Assembly: GCA_023264075.1 (NCBI GenBank)
Contig: JALQTG010000049.1
Span: forward strand, 1-6,244
Direction: 5' to 3'
DNA from: Crocinitomicaceae bacterium
GTDB taxonomy: Bacteria; Bacteroidota; Bacteroidia; Flavobacteriales_D; Crocinitomicaceae
Length of the DNA stretch: 6,244 bases
Positions 1 through 6,244 of this stretch are shown piece after piece. The stretch's first letter is position 1, and every line of letters begins with the position of its first letter. The translations under genes were made by a program, and so were the position numbers. Below the pieces are notes generated by a model, which ran no database searches, was not told the origin of the DNA, and saw only the letters and a list, made by a program, of their open reading frames with translations.

Positions 1-1309
1 CCCCATCATTATTGGACACACTTAACTCTGGTAAGGGAAATACAACCAACTCGTCGGAAGTGCTATTACTGCAATCAAACTCGTCGCTATAATTATATGT
101 AATTGTATGATTGCCAACACCAGCATTAAAGGGGTTAAACATTAATCCGTTTATGCCTGGACCACTCAATGTTCCGGTGGTCCCTCCTGAAATCGCAGGT
201 GAGAATCCAGTTAGTTCAACCTCAGGGTCATTGAGGCAGTAGCTTGAAGCTATATTTAGTGATACTGTTGGTTCAAAATCTTCAATTACAACTGTTTCCT
301 GTGCAGTGTCTCCAGCAGCATCTGTGACAGTAACCGTATAAGTTCCTGCGCAAAGATCAACAGCGGTCTGCGTCGTTTGAGCTAAAGGGTCATTCCAGCT
401 GTATGAAAAAGGGGCAACACCTCCTGACGGATTAACTGTAGCTGTTCCATCACACGTCGAGAGACCTGCAGGTATACAAGCAGCATTGCAATTGGCGAAA
501 GTTGGTTGACCAATATTTGCCCAAGTTCCTCCATCTGGGATTCTTCGAATACTTTGACCTATGTGTGTGCTTGCATCCGTAGCATTGACTTGAGTTTTTC
601 GGTTAGCGGGTATAGCGGTATAGCTGGGTAATGAAGCCACTGCGCTACAATTTTGTTGAAAGGATATACAAGGTGCAGAATTTACATCATTTTGATTCCC
701 AGGCCCCCATTTTACAGCATCTTGAGGAATTCCATTCGCATCGTAGAACGCGAACCATCCACCAGCATTCGGGAACCAAACACGCGTGCCTGTGCAACAT
801 ACACCTGGCCCAGTAATACTGTTGGATACGACGACTTCAACTACATTTCCACCATTTTGTACAAGACGATTAGCTGGTACAGGAGGAGCTGAAACGCCTC
901 GAATGAGCGCGAAACCAGAAGGAGGGACTACTGTACCATTTGGAATACGAACCCCACCTGCTCCTTCGTAGGTGTAATTCCCTAAGTAGTAACATGATAT
1001 ATCAACAGATTCACACAAGTCAGGGTTATATAGTTCTATCCATTCTCCCATTCCCCCATTAGGTCCAGGGCCAGATATAGATCCATCTCCATTTGTAGGG
1101 GAGATCATTAATTCATTGATTAATATGGATGGACCATTGTAATTACAAGGCAATCCATTGCACTTAAAGTTTAGAGTAGTGCTAGAAGTAGTTGTGATTT
1201 GAGAATAGGAATTGGTAAAGAAGAACAACAAAAACAAACAGCTCCAAAAAGGCTGAAGGGGATTTTTCCACGAAGTTTTACAATATCTCCTTGTATTACG
1301 CCAACTCAT
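1..1309 (-). CDS. Large secreted/surface protein, 5' part: signal peptide, lamin-tail domain, SprB-type repeat, Ig-like domain (C-terminus off window)
   Basis: The reading frame is open without a stop from the ATG at 1309-1307 to the window edge (436 codons), so the 3' end is missing. Residues 1-36 look like a signal peptide: a basic, unusually long n-region (about 20 residues), the hydrophobic core SCLFLLFFF, and a likely cut after NSYS before Gln37. Residues about 60-268 read as a lamin-tail domain (ILINELM, then GEWIELYNP, a short V-P-P-S-G-F-A-L segment, and a closing S-I-R-R-x-P-D-G-G-T-W). Residues about 274-343 match a SprB-type repeat (GTATVNPSGG, FSYSWND, LCAGTYTVTVTDA). Residues about 350-436 match the Ig-like module common in Bacteroidota exoproteins (GTLSGPGING, GVGNHTITYNY). 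Such proteins are usually exported by the type IX system through a C-terminal signal, which would lie outside the window. Its role (adhesin, matrix or enzyme scaffold) cannot be told. No Shine-Dalgarno site is visible; the next in-frame ATG (about residue 68) lies inside the lamin-tail domain, which supports the chosen start. Confidence 0.88.
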   Translation of the reverse strand, partial: MSWRNTRRYCKTSWKNPLQPFWSCLFLLFFFTNSYSQITTTSSTTLNFKCNGLPCNYNGPSILINELMISPTNGDGSISGPGPNGGMGEWIELYNPDLCESVDISCYYLGNYTYEGAGGVRIPNGTVVPPSGFALIRGVSAPPVPANRLVQNGGNVVEVVVSNSITGPGVCCTGTRVWFPNAGGWFAFYDANGIPQDAVKWGPGNQNDVNSAPCISFQQNCSAVASLPSYTAIPANRKTQVNATDASTHIGQSIRRIPDGGTWANIGQPTFANCNAACIPAGLSTCDGTATVNPSGGVAPFSYSWNDPLAQTTQTAVDLCAGTYTVTVTDAAGDTAQETVVIEDFEPTVSLNIASSYCLNDPEVELTGFSPAISGGTTGTLSGPGINGLMFNPFNAGVGNHTITYNYSDEFDCSNSTSDELVVFPLPELSVSNNDG

Positions 1310-1418
1310 AACTGCGAATTTAAATGATTTAGAGTGATTTGAATAAAAAAAAGTGTTAAGAGGTCATATGATTGAGAAATCGAGTAACAACATTCAAACC
1401 ATTCTGTTAGATATTTGA

Positions 1419-1441
1419 GCTTAGCGCTTCTGCGCATGAGC
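1419..1441. other. Imperfect GC-rich inverted repeat in the divergent promoter region
   Basis: GCGC at 1424-1427 can pair with GCGC at 1432-1435 around the loop TTCT. The stem extends outward as GCTTA against TGAGC, with one bulged A and one G-T wobble, giving about nine pairs. It stands out from its AT-rich surroundings and lies about 40 bases upstream of the plus-strand -7 element. It has no T-run on either side, so it does not look like a terminator. It could be an operator-like dyad, or a hairpin in the leader of the minus-strand mRNA. Function is unproven. Confidence 0.3.
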
Positions 1442-1480
1442 AACTATTTGAATCATCGACCGATTAACGGATTTTCTTTT

Positions 1481-1488
1481 TACTTTTG
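1481..1488 (+). promoter_or_regulatory. Bacteroidota-type -7 promoter element for the lipoprotein operon
   Basis: TACTTTTG matches the Bacteroidota -7 consensus TAnnTTTG exactly and follows a T-rich stretch, as is common in this phylum. Transcription would start near 1493-1496, leaving a leader of roughly 16-19 bases before the ATG at 1512. The -33 element is weak: the nearest upstream TTTG (1447-1450) is about 30 bases away, longer than the usual spacing near 20. The motif also decides the start codon, because the alternative in-frame GTG at 1488 overlaps the element and would lie upstream of the transcript. Confidence 0.6.
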
Positions 1489-1511
1489 TGGGACGTGAAT
1501 ATTACGTCGAA

Positions 1512-3635
1512 ATGAGCACGAAGTCATCGCTATTCAAAACATTTAGTTGGTTTACTTTCAGTTTACTGATGACAGCATGTAATATGCTTGAAAAAGGATA
1601 TGACGCTCTCACGGAATATGATTATTTCACAGCAAAAAAGCGATTTGAAAAATCGCTTAAAAATAACACCTCGCCAGCGGCTTTTGGATTAAGTCAAATA
1701 TATGGTAGGAGTGATAATCCCTTCTCAAACCTTGATTCTGCCTATCATTATAGCTTGCTGTCTGTAGAAACATACTTACAATTAGAAGAAAAAAAACGTT
1801 TAGTATATAAGAGAGACATTGGATTAACGCTCAAACGAATGGAATTGTGGAGAGAAGCGATTAGCGTTCGATTCTTCGAAATAGCTCGAGCGAAAAATTC
1901 TATTCAAGGATACATGGAATTTGCATCGAACCATCCTTGGTCATCATTAAAAGATTCGTCTATCTATTTGAGAGATTCGTTGGCATTTGAAGAAGCACTC
2001 AAGTGGAACAATTCTCGCAGTTACGGACATTTCATAACACACTATGATGAGAGCGTGTTCATTAGCCAGGCGAGATTAAAACTAGAGGAAGCGCAGTATG
2101 CAGAAACGATCGTTGAAGGTGATATCGATTCCTACGTTCGGTTTTTAGAACTTTTTCCTTCGAATCATTTATCCGAAAAGGCATATCGAAACATATATAA
2201 GTTTAGCACCCGCGAGAATACAGAACAAAGTTACATCAATTTTATTGAGAACTATTCTGGCAATCCTTATGTGAATGAAGCTTGGCTAAATCTTTATCGA
2301 ATTGCAACGTCAGATTATACTGCCAAAACGATTAATGCATTCGACCAACGCTTTCCAGATTTTCCGTTTCATGATTTAATTATCGCAGACCTCGAGTTAG
2401 TCACGATGAATTTGATTCCATACAGGTTAAAGGATTTATTCGGTTATATGGATGTTGGCGGAATCCCCCTAATTCCTCCCTCCTTCGATTTTGCTGGAAT
2501 ATTTAGCAACGGTTTGGCAGTCGTGAGTAAAGATGGTGTTTATGGATATATTGACAAGAACAAAGAATTAGTAATTGATTATCAATTTGATGATGCCGGA
2601 GATTTTGATCAGGGCAGAGCGATTGTAGAACAAAATGGCGCACTTGGTGTGATTGATCGGTCAGGTAAATACATTTTGCCGCCTGTGTATGATGAGATTG
2701 GACCAATTTCGGAAGGACTTATGTATGCGGCACAAGGGGATCATTATGGTTATTATGATACCCACGGTTACAATAAAATTCCAATGAAGTACGATGAAGC
2801 ATATTCTTTCAGTAATGGGCTGGCAAAAGTTATAGTTGATGGTCAAACTCAATTGATTGATACCGAGGGAAGAATAGTACTGAACGTAAAGAATGCTGAC
2901 TTGAGAAAATTTTCAGATTCATTATATATTTATGAGTTAAGGGATTCCGTTAATTTGATTTCATTGACGGGTAATTTTATATTGGATCAATTTGCAGATA
3001 GAATTGGTCCATTATCTGAGAACAGAGCGCTTATTCAAAAAAATGGGAAGTATGGTTATATCAACCGATACGGCCAAGAAATGATTCCTATCAAACATTT
3101 GGTTTTCCCGAATTTAAATCAATTTTCATCGTTCGAAAATGGTCACGTTCGTGTCCGTAAAGGCGATTTATACGGGATGATTGATAGTTTGGGGCAACAG
3201 ATATTTCCTGCATTATTTGAAGATATTGGAGATTTTGGGGGGCTTACTCCTGTCAGAAAAGGAAAACAGTGGGGATATGCTGATCCAAAAGTAAAGTTGC
3301 AAATCCCATATCAATATGATTATGCGTATCCTTTTTCAGATGACCGTGCAATCGTTGTTCTTGAAAATCAATACGGAGTTATTGATTTTCAAGGGGAGTG
3401 GGTTGCTGCTCCGAATTTTGAGGATATTAAGCAGGTCTCGTCACAATTATTTATCGTCAAACAAAACGGTCTTTTTGGATTAATTGATTCCACTGGAGCA
3501 GAGCTTGTGCCTTCCAAATTCCGTCGCTATTTAACCTTGGACAATGATTTGATTCAATTAGAAGCGGAAGATGATATTAGTTACTTTAATTTATCTAAAC
3601 GCTATTTAATTTCGTTACAGAGAGGTGATGAATAA
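1512..3635 (+). CDS. Outer-membrane-type lipoprotein with helical (TPR-like) N-terminal region and eleven WG-type repeats
   Basis: This encodes 707 residues from the ATG at 1512. An in-frame GTG at 1488 would add eight residues but overlaps the promoter's -7 element, and the signal peptide is complete from the ATG. Residues 1-22 are a lipoprotein signal ending in the lipobox M-T-A before Cys23. Residues about 24-125 are predicted helical and TPR-like (A-K-K-R-F-E-K-S-L pattern). Residues about 129-299 hold five helical repeats built on a Y-x-x-F core. Residues 310-688 carry eleven WG-type repeats with cores such as YGYID, LGVID, YGMID, WGYAD and FGLID. WG repeats are short beta-rich units of generally unassigned function, probably used in binding. 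The protein is therefore inferred to be a lipid-anchored envelope scaffold or binding protein; no catalytic motif is visible. Whether it faces the periplasm or the cell surface cannot be told, as the residues after Cys23 do not form a clear acidic surface-export signal. It overlaps the next gene by 8 bases, suggesting translational coupling. Confidence 0.88.
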   Translation: MSTKSSLFKTFSWFTFSLLMTACNMLEKGYDALTEYDYFTAKKRFEKSLKNNTSPAAFGLSQIYGRSDNPFSNLDSAYHYSLLSVETYLQLEEKKRLVYKRDIGLTLKRMELWREAISVRFFEIARAKNSIQGYMEFASNHPWSSLKDSSIYLRDSLAFEEALKWNNSRSYGHFITHYDESVFISQARLKLEEAQYAETIVEGDIDSYVRFLELFPSNHLSEKAYRNIYKFSTRENTEQSYINFIENYSGNPYVNEAWLNLYRIATSDYTAKTINAFDQRFPDFPFHDLIIADLELVTMNLIPYRLKDLFGYMDVGGIPLIPPSFDFAGIFSNGLAVVSKDGVYGYIDKNKELVIDYQFDDAGDFDQGRAIVEQNGALGVIDRSGKYILPPVYDEIGPISEGLMYAAQGDHYGYYDTHGYNKIPMKYDEAYSFSNGLAKVIVDGQTQLIDTEGRIVLNVKNADLRKFSDSLYIYELRDSVNLISLTGNFILDQFADRIGPLSENRALIQKNGKYGYINRYGQEMIPIKHLVFPNLNQFSSFENGHVRVRKGDLYGMIDSLGQQIFPALFEDIGDFGGLTPVRKGKQWGYADPKVKLQIPYQYDYAYPFSDDRAIVVLENQYGVIDFQGEWVAAPNFEDIKQVSSQLFIVKQNGLFGLIDSTGAELVPSKFRRYLTLDNDLIQLEAEDDISYFNLSKRYLISLQRGDE
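1896..2408 (+). repeat. Five degenerate helical repeats (Y-x-x-F type) in the lipoprotein
   Basis: Units centre on GYMEFASNHP (Y134), SYGHFITHY (Y171), SYVRFLELFP (Y208), SYINFIENY (Y241) and TINAFDQRFP (I274 at the Tyr position). Spacings are 37, 37, 33 and 33 residues. Each core is followed by a Pro- or Asn-containing turn and then a second, mostly helical half with conserved small and aromatic positions. This resembles TPR-like repeats of periplasmic scaffold proteins. It is a protein-level repeat; I see no conspicuous repeat in the DNA itself. Confidence 0.6.
2439..3575 (+). repeat. Eleven WG-type repeats with a 34-residue period
   Basis: Core motifs begin at residues 310 (FGYMD), 344 (YGYID), 378 (LGVID), 412 (YGYYD), 446 (TQLID), 480 (VNLIS), 514 (YGYIN), 554 (YGMID), 587 (WGYAD), 621 (YGVID) and 655 (FGLID). 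Eight of the ten spacings are exactly 34; the others are 40 (514 to 554) and 33 (554 to 587). Between cores a pattern recurs: a G or equivalent, a beta strand ending I-P or similar, [FY]-[DE]-[DE]-I/A, then F-x-x-G-x-A-x-V. Repeats 5 and 6 have lost the aromatic-Gly pair. Only the ninth copy has the literal Trp-Gly. Confidence 0.85.
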
Positions 3636-4419
3636 TATCTTATACTTCATAGAAAAGCATAAATACGGGATTGTAGTTGCATTGATTTTGCATCTGGGAG
3701 TATTTTTGTACCTCCAAATGAAGACTTATGAGGAGCGCGTGCCTTTTGAAGCATGGTCTTTTCAAGGAAAAAATATCGAAGCTCCTGATGATATTGAGAT
3801 TACTCCGGATCAAATCGAATCTTTTGAAGAAGCACAGCTAGACCCAGAGTTTTTTCGGGAAATTACATCTCATGTGACAAACATGAATGATGAGCGGGAG
3901 AAATCTGCATCTAAGAATGAATATTATTCTTCCTACATAGGGAATGCAGAAGAGAATATTCGAGATTTTGAGAAAAGCGTTATCGCAAGTTTACAAGGTA
4001 AGCGGGCGAGCGAAGAGACCAAAACCACTTCCGATGTTGAGTCTCAAGAGGGAAATGAGAAGAATGAAACAACATCAACCAATAATCAAGCTGGTTCTGA
4101 AAAGGCATACGCGGGTGAGACAATGGTAAGTTATGACTTAAAAAATCGGTTTCCCTTGAATAATAATGATTGGCATGTGCGAAATCCAGGGTATACCTGC
4201 GGGAATATTAACGGTAAAGTTGTGGTGAAAGTTCGGGTTGGAAATAGTGGAGATGTTATTTATGCTAAGGTTGTTCCTGAATTATCAGTTAATCCTACGG
4301 AGTGTATGATTCGTCAGGCTGAGAAGTACGCTTTACTTTCTCGATTCAACTTTGATGGTAACGCTTCCAAACAGCAAGAAGGTACCATCACTTATCAATT
4401 CGTTTATCACAAGCCATAA
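3628..4419 (+). CDS. Single-pass inner-membrane protein with TonB-C-like C-terminal domain
   Basis: This encodes 263 residues. The ATG at 3628 is preferred over the adjacent GTG at 3625; a purine-rich AGAGAGG precedes it closely, and the first 8 bases overlap the end of the lipoprotein gene. Residues about 14-29 form one membrane helix with a His at 22, a placement that recalls the His in the TonB membrane anchor, although the Ser four residues earlier in TonB is Ala here. Residues about 44-126 are acidic and probably helical. Residues about 127-164 are a low-complexity E/S/T/N/K linker rather than the Pro-rich spacer of classical TonB. Residues about 169-263 resemble the Bacteroidota TonB-C-like fold: a Y-x-L-x-x-R lead-in, NPGYTCG, GKVVVKVRV, NPTECM, a helix A-E-K-Y-A-L-L-S-R-F, and GTITYQF near the end. 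Cys191 and Cys226 may form a disulfide in the periplasm. A role in transmitting inner-membrane energy, or in bridging to an outer-membrane partner such as the upstream lipoprotein, is inference. Confidence 0.78.
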   Translation: MNNILYFIEKHKYGIVVALILHLGVFLYLQMKTYEERVPFEAWSFQGKNIEAPDDIEITPDQIESFEEAQLDPEFFREITSHVTNMNDEREKSASKNEYYSSYIGNAEENIRDFEKSVIASLQGKRASEETKTTSDVESQEGNEKNETTSTNNQAGSEKAYAGETMVSYDLKNRFPLNNNDWHVRNPGYTCGNINGKVVVKVRVGNSGDVIYAKVVPELSVNPTECMIRQAEKYALLSRFNFDGNASKQQEGTITYQFVYHKP

Positions 4420-4428
4420 CCACTTGTT

Positions 4429-6243
4429 TTAATTTTCCTTACTTTTCAAAATTTGCTGCAGCGCAAACATTTCGTCCCTTAAGCGAGCTGCTTCGATAAA
4501 ATCCAATTCTTTTGCTGCTTTTTCCATTTCTTTGCGTGTATGCTGAATACTTTTCTCAAGTTGAGCAACATCCATATAGCGCATCACTGGGTCAGCCGCT
4601 ATTGACTCCAAATGCTCTTTTATAGTGTATGCTGCTTTTTCGACAGGTTTTTCTGCTCTTGAAATATACGTTTCATTCGATTTGTTCAGCGGTTGTGGGG
4701 TCAATCCGTGTTCCTCATTGTACTCCATTTGTATAGCTCTTCTGCGCGCCGTTTCGTCGATTGTTTTTTGCATGGAATCCGTCATCTTGTCTGCGTACAT
4801 GATTACTTTTCCATTGACGTTACGTGCAGCTCTTCCAACGGTCTGAACGAGTGAACGTTCGTTTCTTAAGAACCCTTCTTTATCTGCATCTAAGATCGCA
4901 ACAAGGCTTACTTCAGGAAGGTCGAGTCCTTCTCGTAAAAGATTTACACCAATGAGTACGTCAAATGCACCAGCTCTCAATTGTTGTAAAATTTGAACCC
5001 TTTCAAGTGTATCTATTTCACTATGAATGTAGCGACACGCAATGCCCATTCTATCCAGGTATTTTTGAAGTTCTTCTGCCATACGTTTGGTTAAGGTAGT
5101 AACAAGTACTCTCTCTTCTAAAGTGATTCTAGTTTGAATTTCATCCATTAAATCATCAATCTGATTTATGCTTGGCTTTACTTCGATCAGCGGATCTAAT
5201 AATCCTGTAGGACGAATGACTTGTTCCACTACAATGCCATCTGATTTTTCAATTTCATAATCGGCGGGAGTTGCTGAAACGTAAATAACATCGTTCAGTA
5301 AGGTTTCGAATTCCTCAAACTTCAATGGTCTATTATCCATTGCTGCTTGAAGGCGGAATCCATAATCGACAAGATTGATTTTACGTGCTCGATCACCACC
5401 ATACATTCCTTTCACTTGTGGCAGTGTCACGTGACTTTCGTCTACCACCACCATGAAGTCCTTCGGAAAATAATCTAATAAACAGAAAGGACGAGTTCCT
5501 GGTTCCCGCTTGTCAAAATAACGCGAATAGTTCTCAATTCCAGAGCAATATCCTAATTCTCTAATCATCTCGAGATCGAAGTTCGTGCGTTCTTCTAACC
5601 GTTTTGCTTCGATTATTTTCCCCTCTTTTCTAAAGCTCTCAAGTTGGATCATCAAGTCCTCTTGAATTTGAGTGATTGCCCCTTGAGTCGTTTCTGGAGA
5701 GCTTACAAAAATGTTGGCAGGATAAATATTGATCGCCTCGAAGATTTCAATGACTTGCGCAGACTCTGGATTAATGGTTTGAATAGCTTCAATTTCATCT
5801 CCCCAAAATGCGACTCGTAGTGCATAGTCTGAATACGCTAAAAAAATGTCAATTGTATCACCTTTTACGCGAAACGTTCCTCGTTTAAAATCATCACCTG
5901 CTCTTGAATAGAGATTTTCAACCAAACGAAAAAGAAACTTATTACGACTAATTACTTGACCTATTTTAATGGAAATGATGCTGTTTGCAAATTCGTTCGG
6001 GTTTCCTATACCGTAAATACATGATACTGAAGAAACAACAATCACGTCTCTTCGGCCTGATAAAAGCGCGGAGGTAGCTGATAAACGCAATTTCTCAATT
6101 TCATCATTAATAGCAAGGTCTTTTTCAATGTAGGTGTCTGTTACAGGCAGATAAGCCTCAGGTTGATAATAGTCGTAATAGGAAACGAAATATTCGACGG
6201 CATTTTTTGGAAAGAATTGTATAAACTCCCCGTATAATTGAGC
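4429..6243 (-). CDS. uvrB: UvrABC excinuclease subunit B, N-terminus cut off by the window edge
   Basis: The frame is open from the window's right edge to the TAA at 4431-4429, giving 604 residues. The first visible residues, AQLYGEF, align with about residue 71 of E. coli UvrB, so a full protein near 674 residues is expected and the Walker A loop lies outside the window. UvrB is the DNA-damage-verifying helicase-like subunit of nucleotide-excision repair; it is loaded by UvrA and later recruits UvrC. Visible landmarks, numbered from the window edge, are the damage-probing beta-hairpin YYDYYQPEAY (22-31), the Walker B DESH (268-271), YVSATPADYE (321-330), GVNLLREGLDLPEVS (432-446), the arginine-finger motif QTVGRAAR (467-474), and the C-terminal UVR domain that contacts UvrC (about 559-604). 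All are intact, so the protein should be functional. Its promoter is outside the window. It converges on the TonB-like gene with 9 bases between the stop codons. Confidence 0.97.
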   Translation of the reverse strand, partial: AQLYGEFIQFFPKNAVEYFVSYYDYYQPEAYLPVTDTYIEKDLAINDEIEKLRLSATSALLSGRRDVIVVSSVSCIYGIGNPNEFANSIISIKIGQVISRNKFLFRLVENLYSRAGDDFKRGTFRVKGDTIDIFLAYSDYALRVAFWGDEIEAIQTINPESAQVIEIFEAINIYPANIFVSSPETTQGAITQIQEDLMIQLESFRKEGKIIEAKRLEERTNFDLEMIRELGYCSGIENYSRYFDKREPGTRPFCLLDYFPKDFMVVVDESHVTLPQVKGMYGGDRARKINLVDYGFRLQAAMDNRPLKFEEFETLLNDVIYVSATPADYEIEKSDGIVVEQVIRPTGLLDPLIEVKPSINQIDDLMDEIQTRITLEERVLVTTLTKRMAEELQKYLDRMGIACRYIHSEIDTLERVQILQQLRAGAFDVLIGVNLLREGLDLPEVSLVAILDADKEGFLRNERSLVQTVGRAARNVNGKVIMYADKMTDSMQKTIDETARRRAIQMEYNEEHGLTPQPLNKSNETYISRAEKPVEKAAYTIKEHLESIAADPVMRYMDVAQLEKSIQHTRKEMEKAAKELDFIEAARLRDEMFALQQILKSKEN

Positions 6244-6244
6244 T

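Larger units (their letters stand above)
1310..1511. other. Divergent intergenic region
   Basis: About 200 AT-rich bases separate the divergently transcribed secreted-protein and lipoprotein genes, so the promoters of both should lie here. A clear -7-type element is seen only for the plus strand (1481-1488). For the minus strand a TTTG occurs (plus-strand CAAA at 1396-1399), but I found no matching TAnnTTTG at the usual distance. A GC-rich imperfect dyad lies near the middle (1419-1441). No small ORF or RNA gene is supported. Confidence 0.7.

Noticed and set aside
631..971. Three overlapping plus-strand ORFs of 61-79 codons
   Set aside because: They lie antisense to the secreted-protein frame, whose translation matches known domains continuously; the plus-strand translations show no recognisable domain.
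1396..1399. Minus-strand TTTG as a -33 element for the secreted-protein gene
   Set aside because: No TAnnTTTG-like -7 element is found at a suitable distance downstream, and a four-base match alone is expected by chance in AT-rich DNA.
2503..2852. Two minus-strand ORFs of 63 and 67 codons
   Set aside because: They are antisense to the WG-repeat region, have no recognisable features, and sit where the plus-strand repeat pattern is clear.
2439..3575. Recent DNA-level tandem duplication of the WG units
   Set aside because: The units share period and pattern at the protein level, but the nucleotide sequences are clearly diverged, so the repeat is old rather than a recent expansion.
3944..4129. 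Plus-strand ORF of 61 codons in another frame
   Set aside because: It lies inside the TonB-like gene's low-complexity linker, and its composition (rich in K/R/Q) is what a frame shift of that linker would give.
4452..4467. Stem-loop TTTGC...GCAAA near the uvrB 3' end, followed on the minus strand by TTTT
   Set aside because: The stem is only five pairs, lies within the uvrB coding sequence before the stop codon, and the T-run is short; it is too weak to call a terminator.
4625..4846. Plus-strand ORF of 73 codons
   Set aside because: It is antisense to conserved uvrB sequence including motif VI.
6088..6090. TTG as the uvrB start codon
   Set aside because: Conserved UvrB sequence, including the YYDYYQPEAY hairpin, continues in frame upstream to the window edge, so this is an internal Leu codon.

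Overview
The window looks like a chromosomal piece of a Bacteroidota bacterium, most likely a flavobacterium or close marine relative. Four things point there: a SprB-type repeat, lamin-tail and Ig-like architecture in a large secreted protein; a WG-repeat lipoprotein; a TonB-C-like membrane protein with a sequence pattern familiar from that phylum; and a TAnnTTTG-type -7 promoter element together with poor Shine-Dalgarno sites. Base composition is AT-rich. I see no insertion sequence, tRNA, rRNA, CRISPR array or phage gene.

Layout. Positions 1309 to 1 (minus strand) hold the first 436 codons of a large exported protein that runs off the left edge. Positions 1310-1511 are a divergent intergenic region with a plus-strand promoter candidate and a small GC-rich dyad. 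Positions 1512-3635 (plus) encode a 707-residue lipoprotein with an N-terminal helical repeat region and eleven C-terminal WG-type repeats. It overlaps by 8 bases the gene at 3628-4419 (plus), a 263-residue single-pass membrane protein with a TonB-C-like end. After only 9 bases the converging minus-strand gene begins (4429-6243): UvrB, lacking about its first 70 residues because the window ends.

How the genes relate. uvrB is ordinary nucleotide-excision repair and seems unrelated to its neighbours. The lipoprotein and the TonB-like protein are probably co-transcribed and translationally coupled. The topology (lipid-anchored repeat protein plus inner-membrane, periplasm-spanning protein) suggests a cell-envelope pair, but nothing in the window shows their substrate or partners, and no ExbB, ExbD or TonB-dependent receptor is present. 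The secreted protein on the left is divergently transcribed and may or may not share regulation with the pair.

The pair is the only candidate here for an undescribed system. The strongest direct observation is the near-perfect 34-residue periodicity of the WG array.
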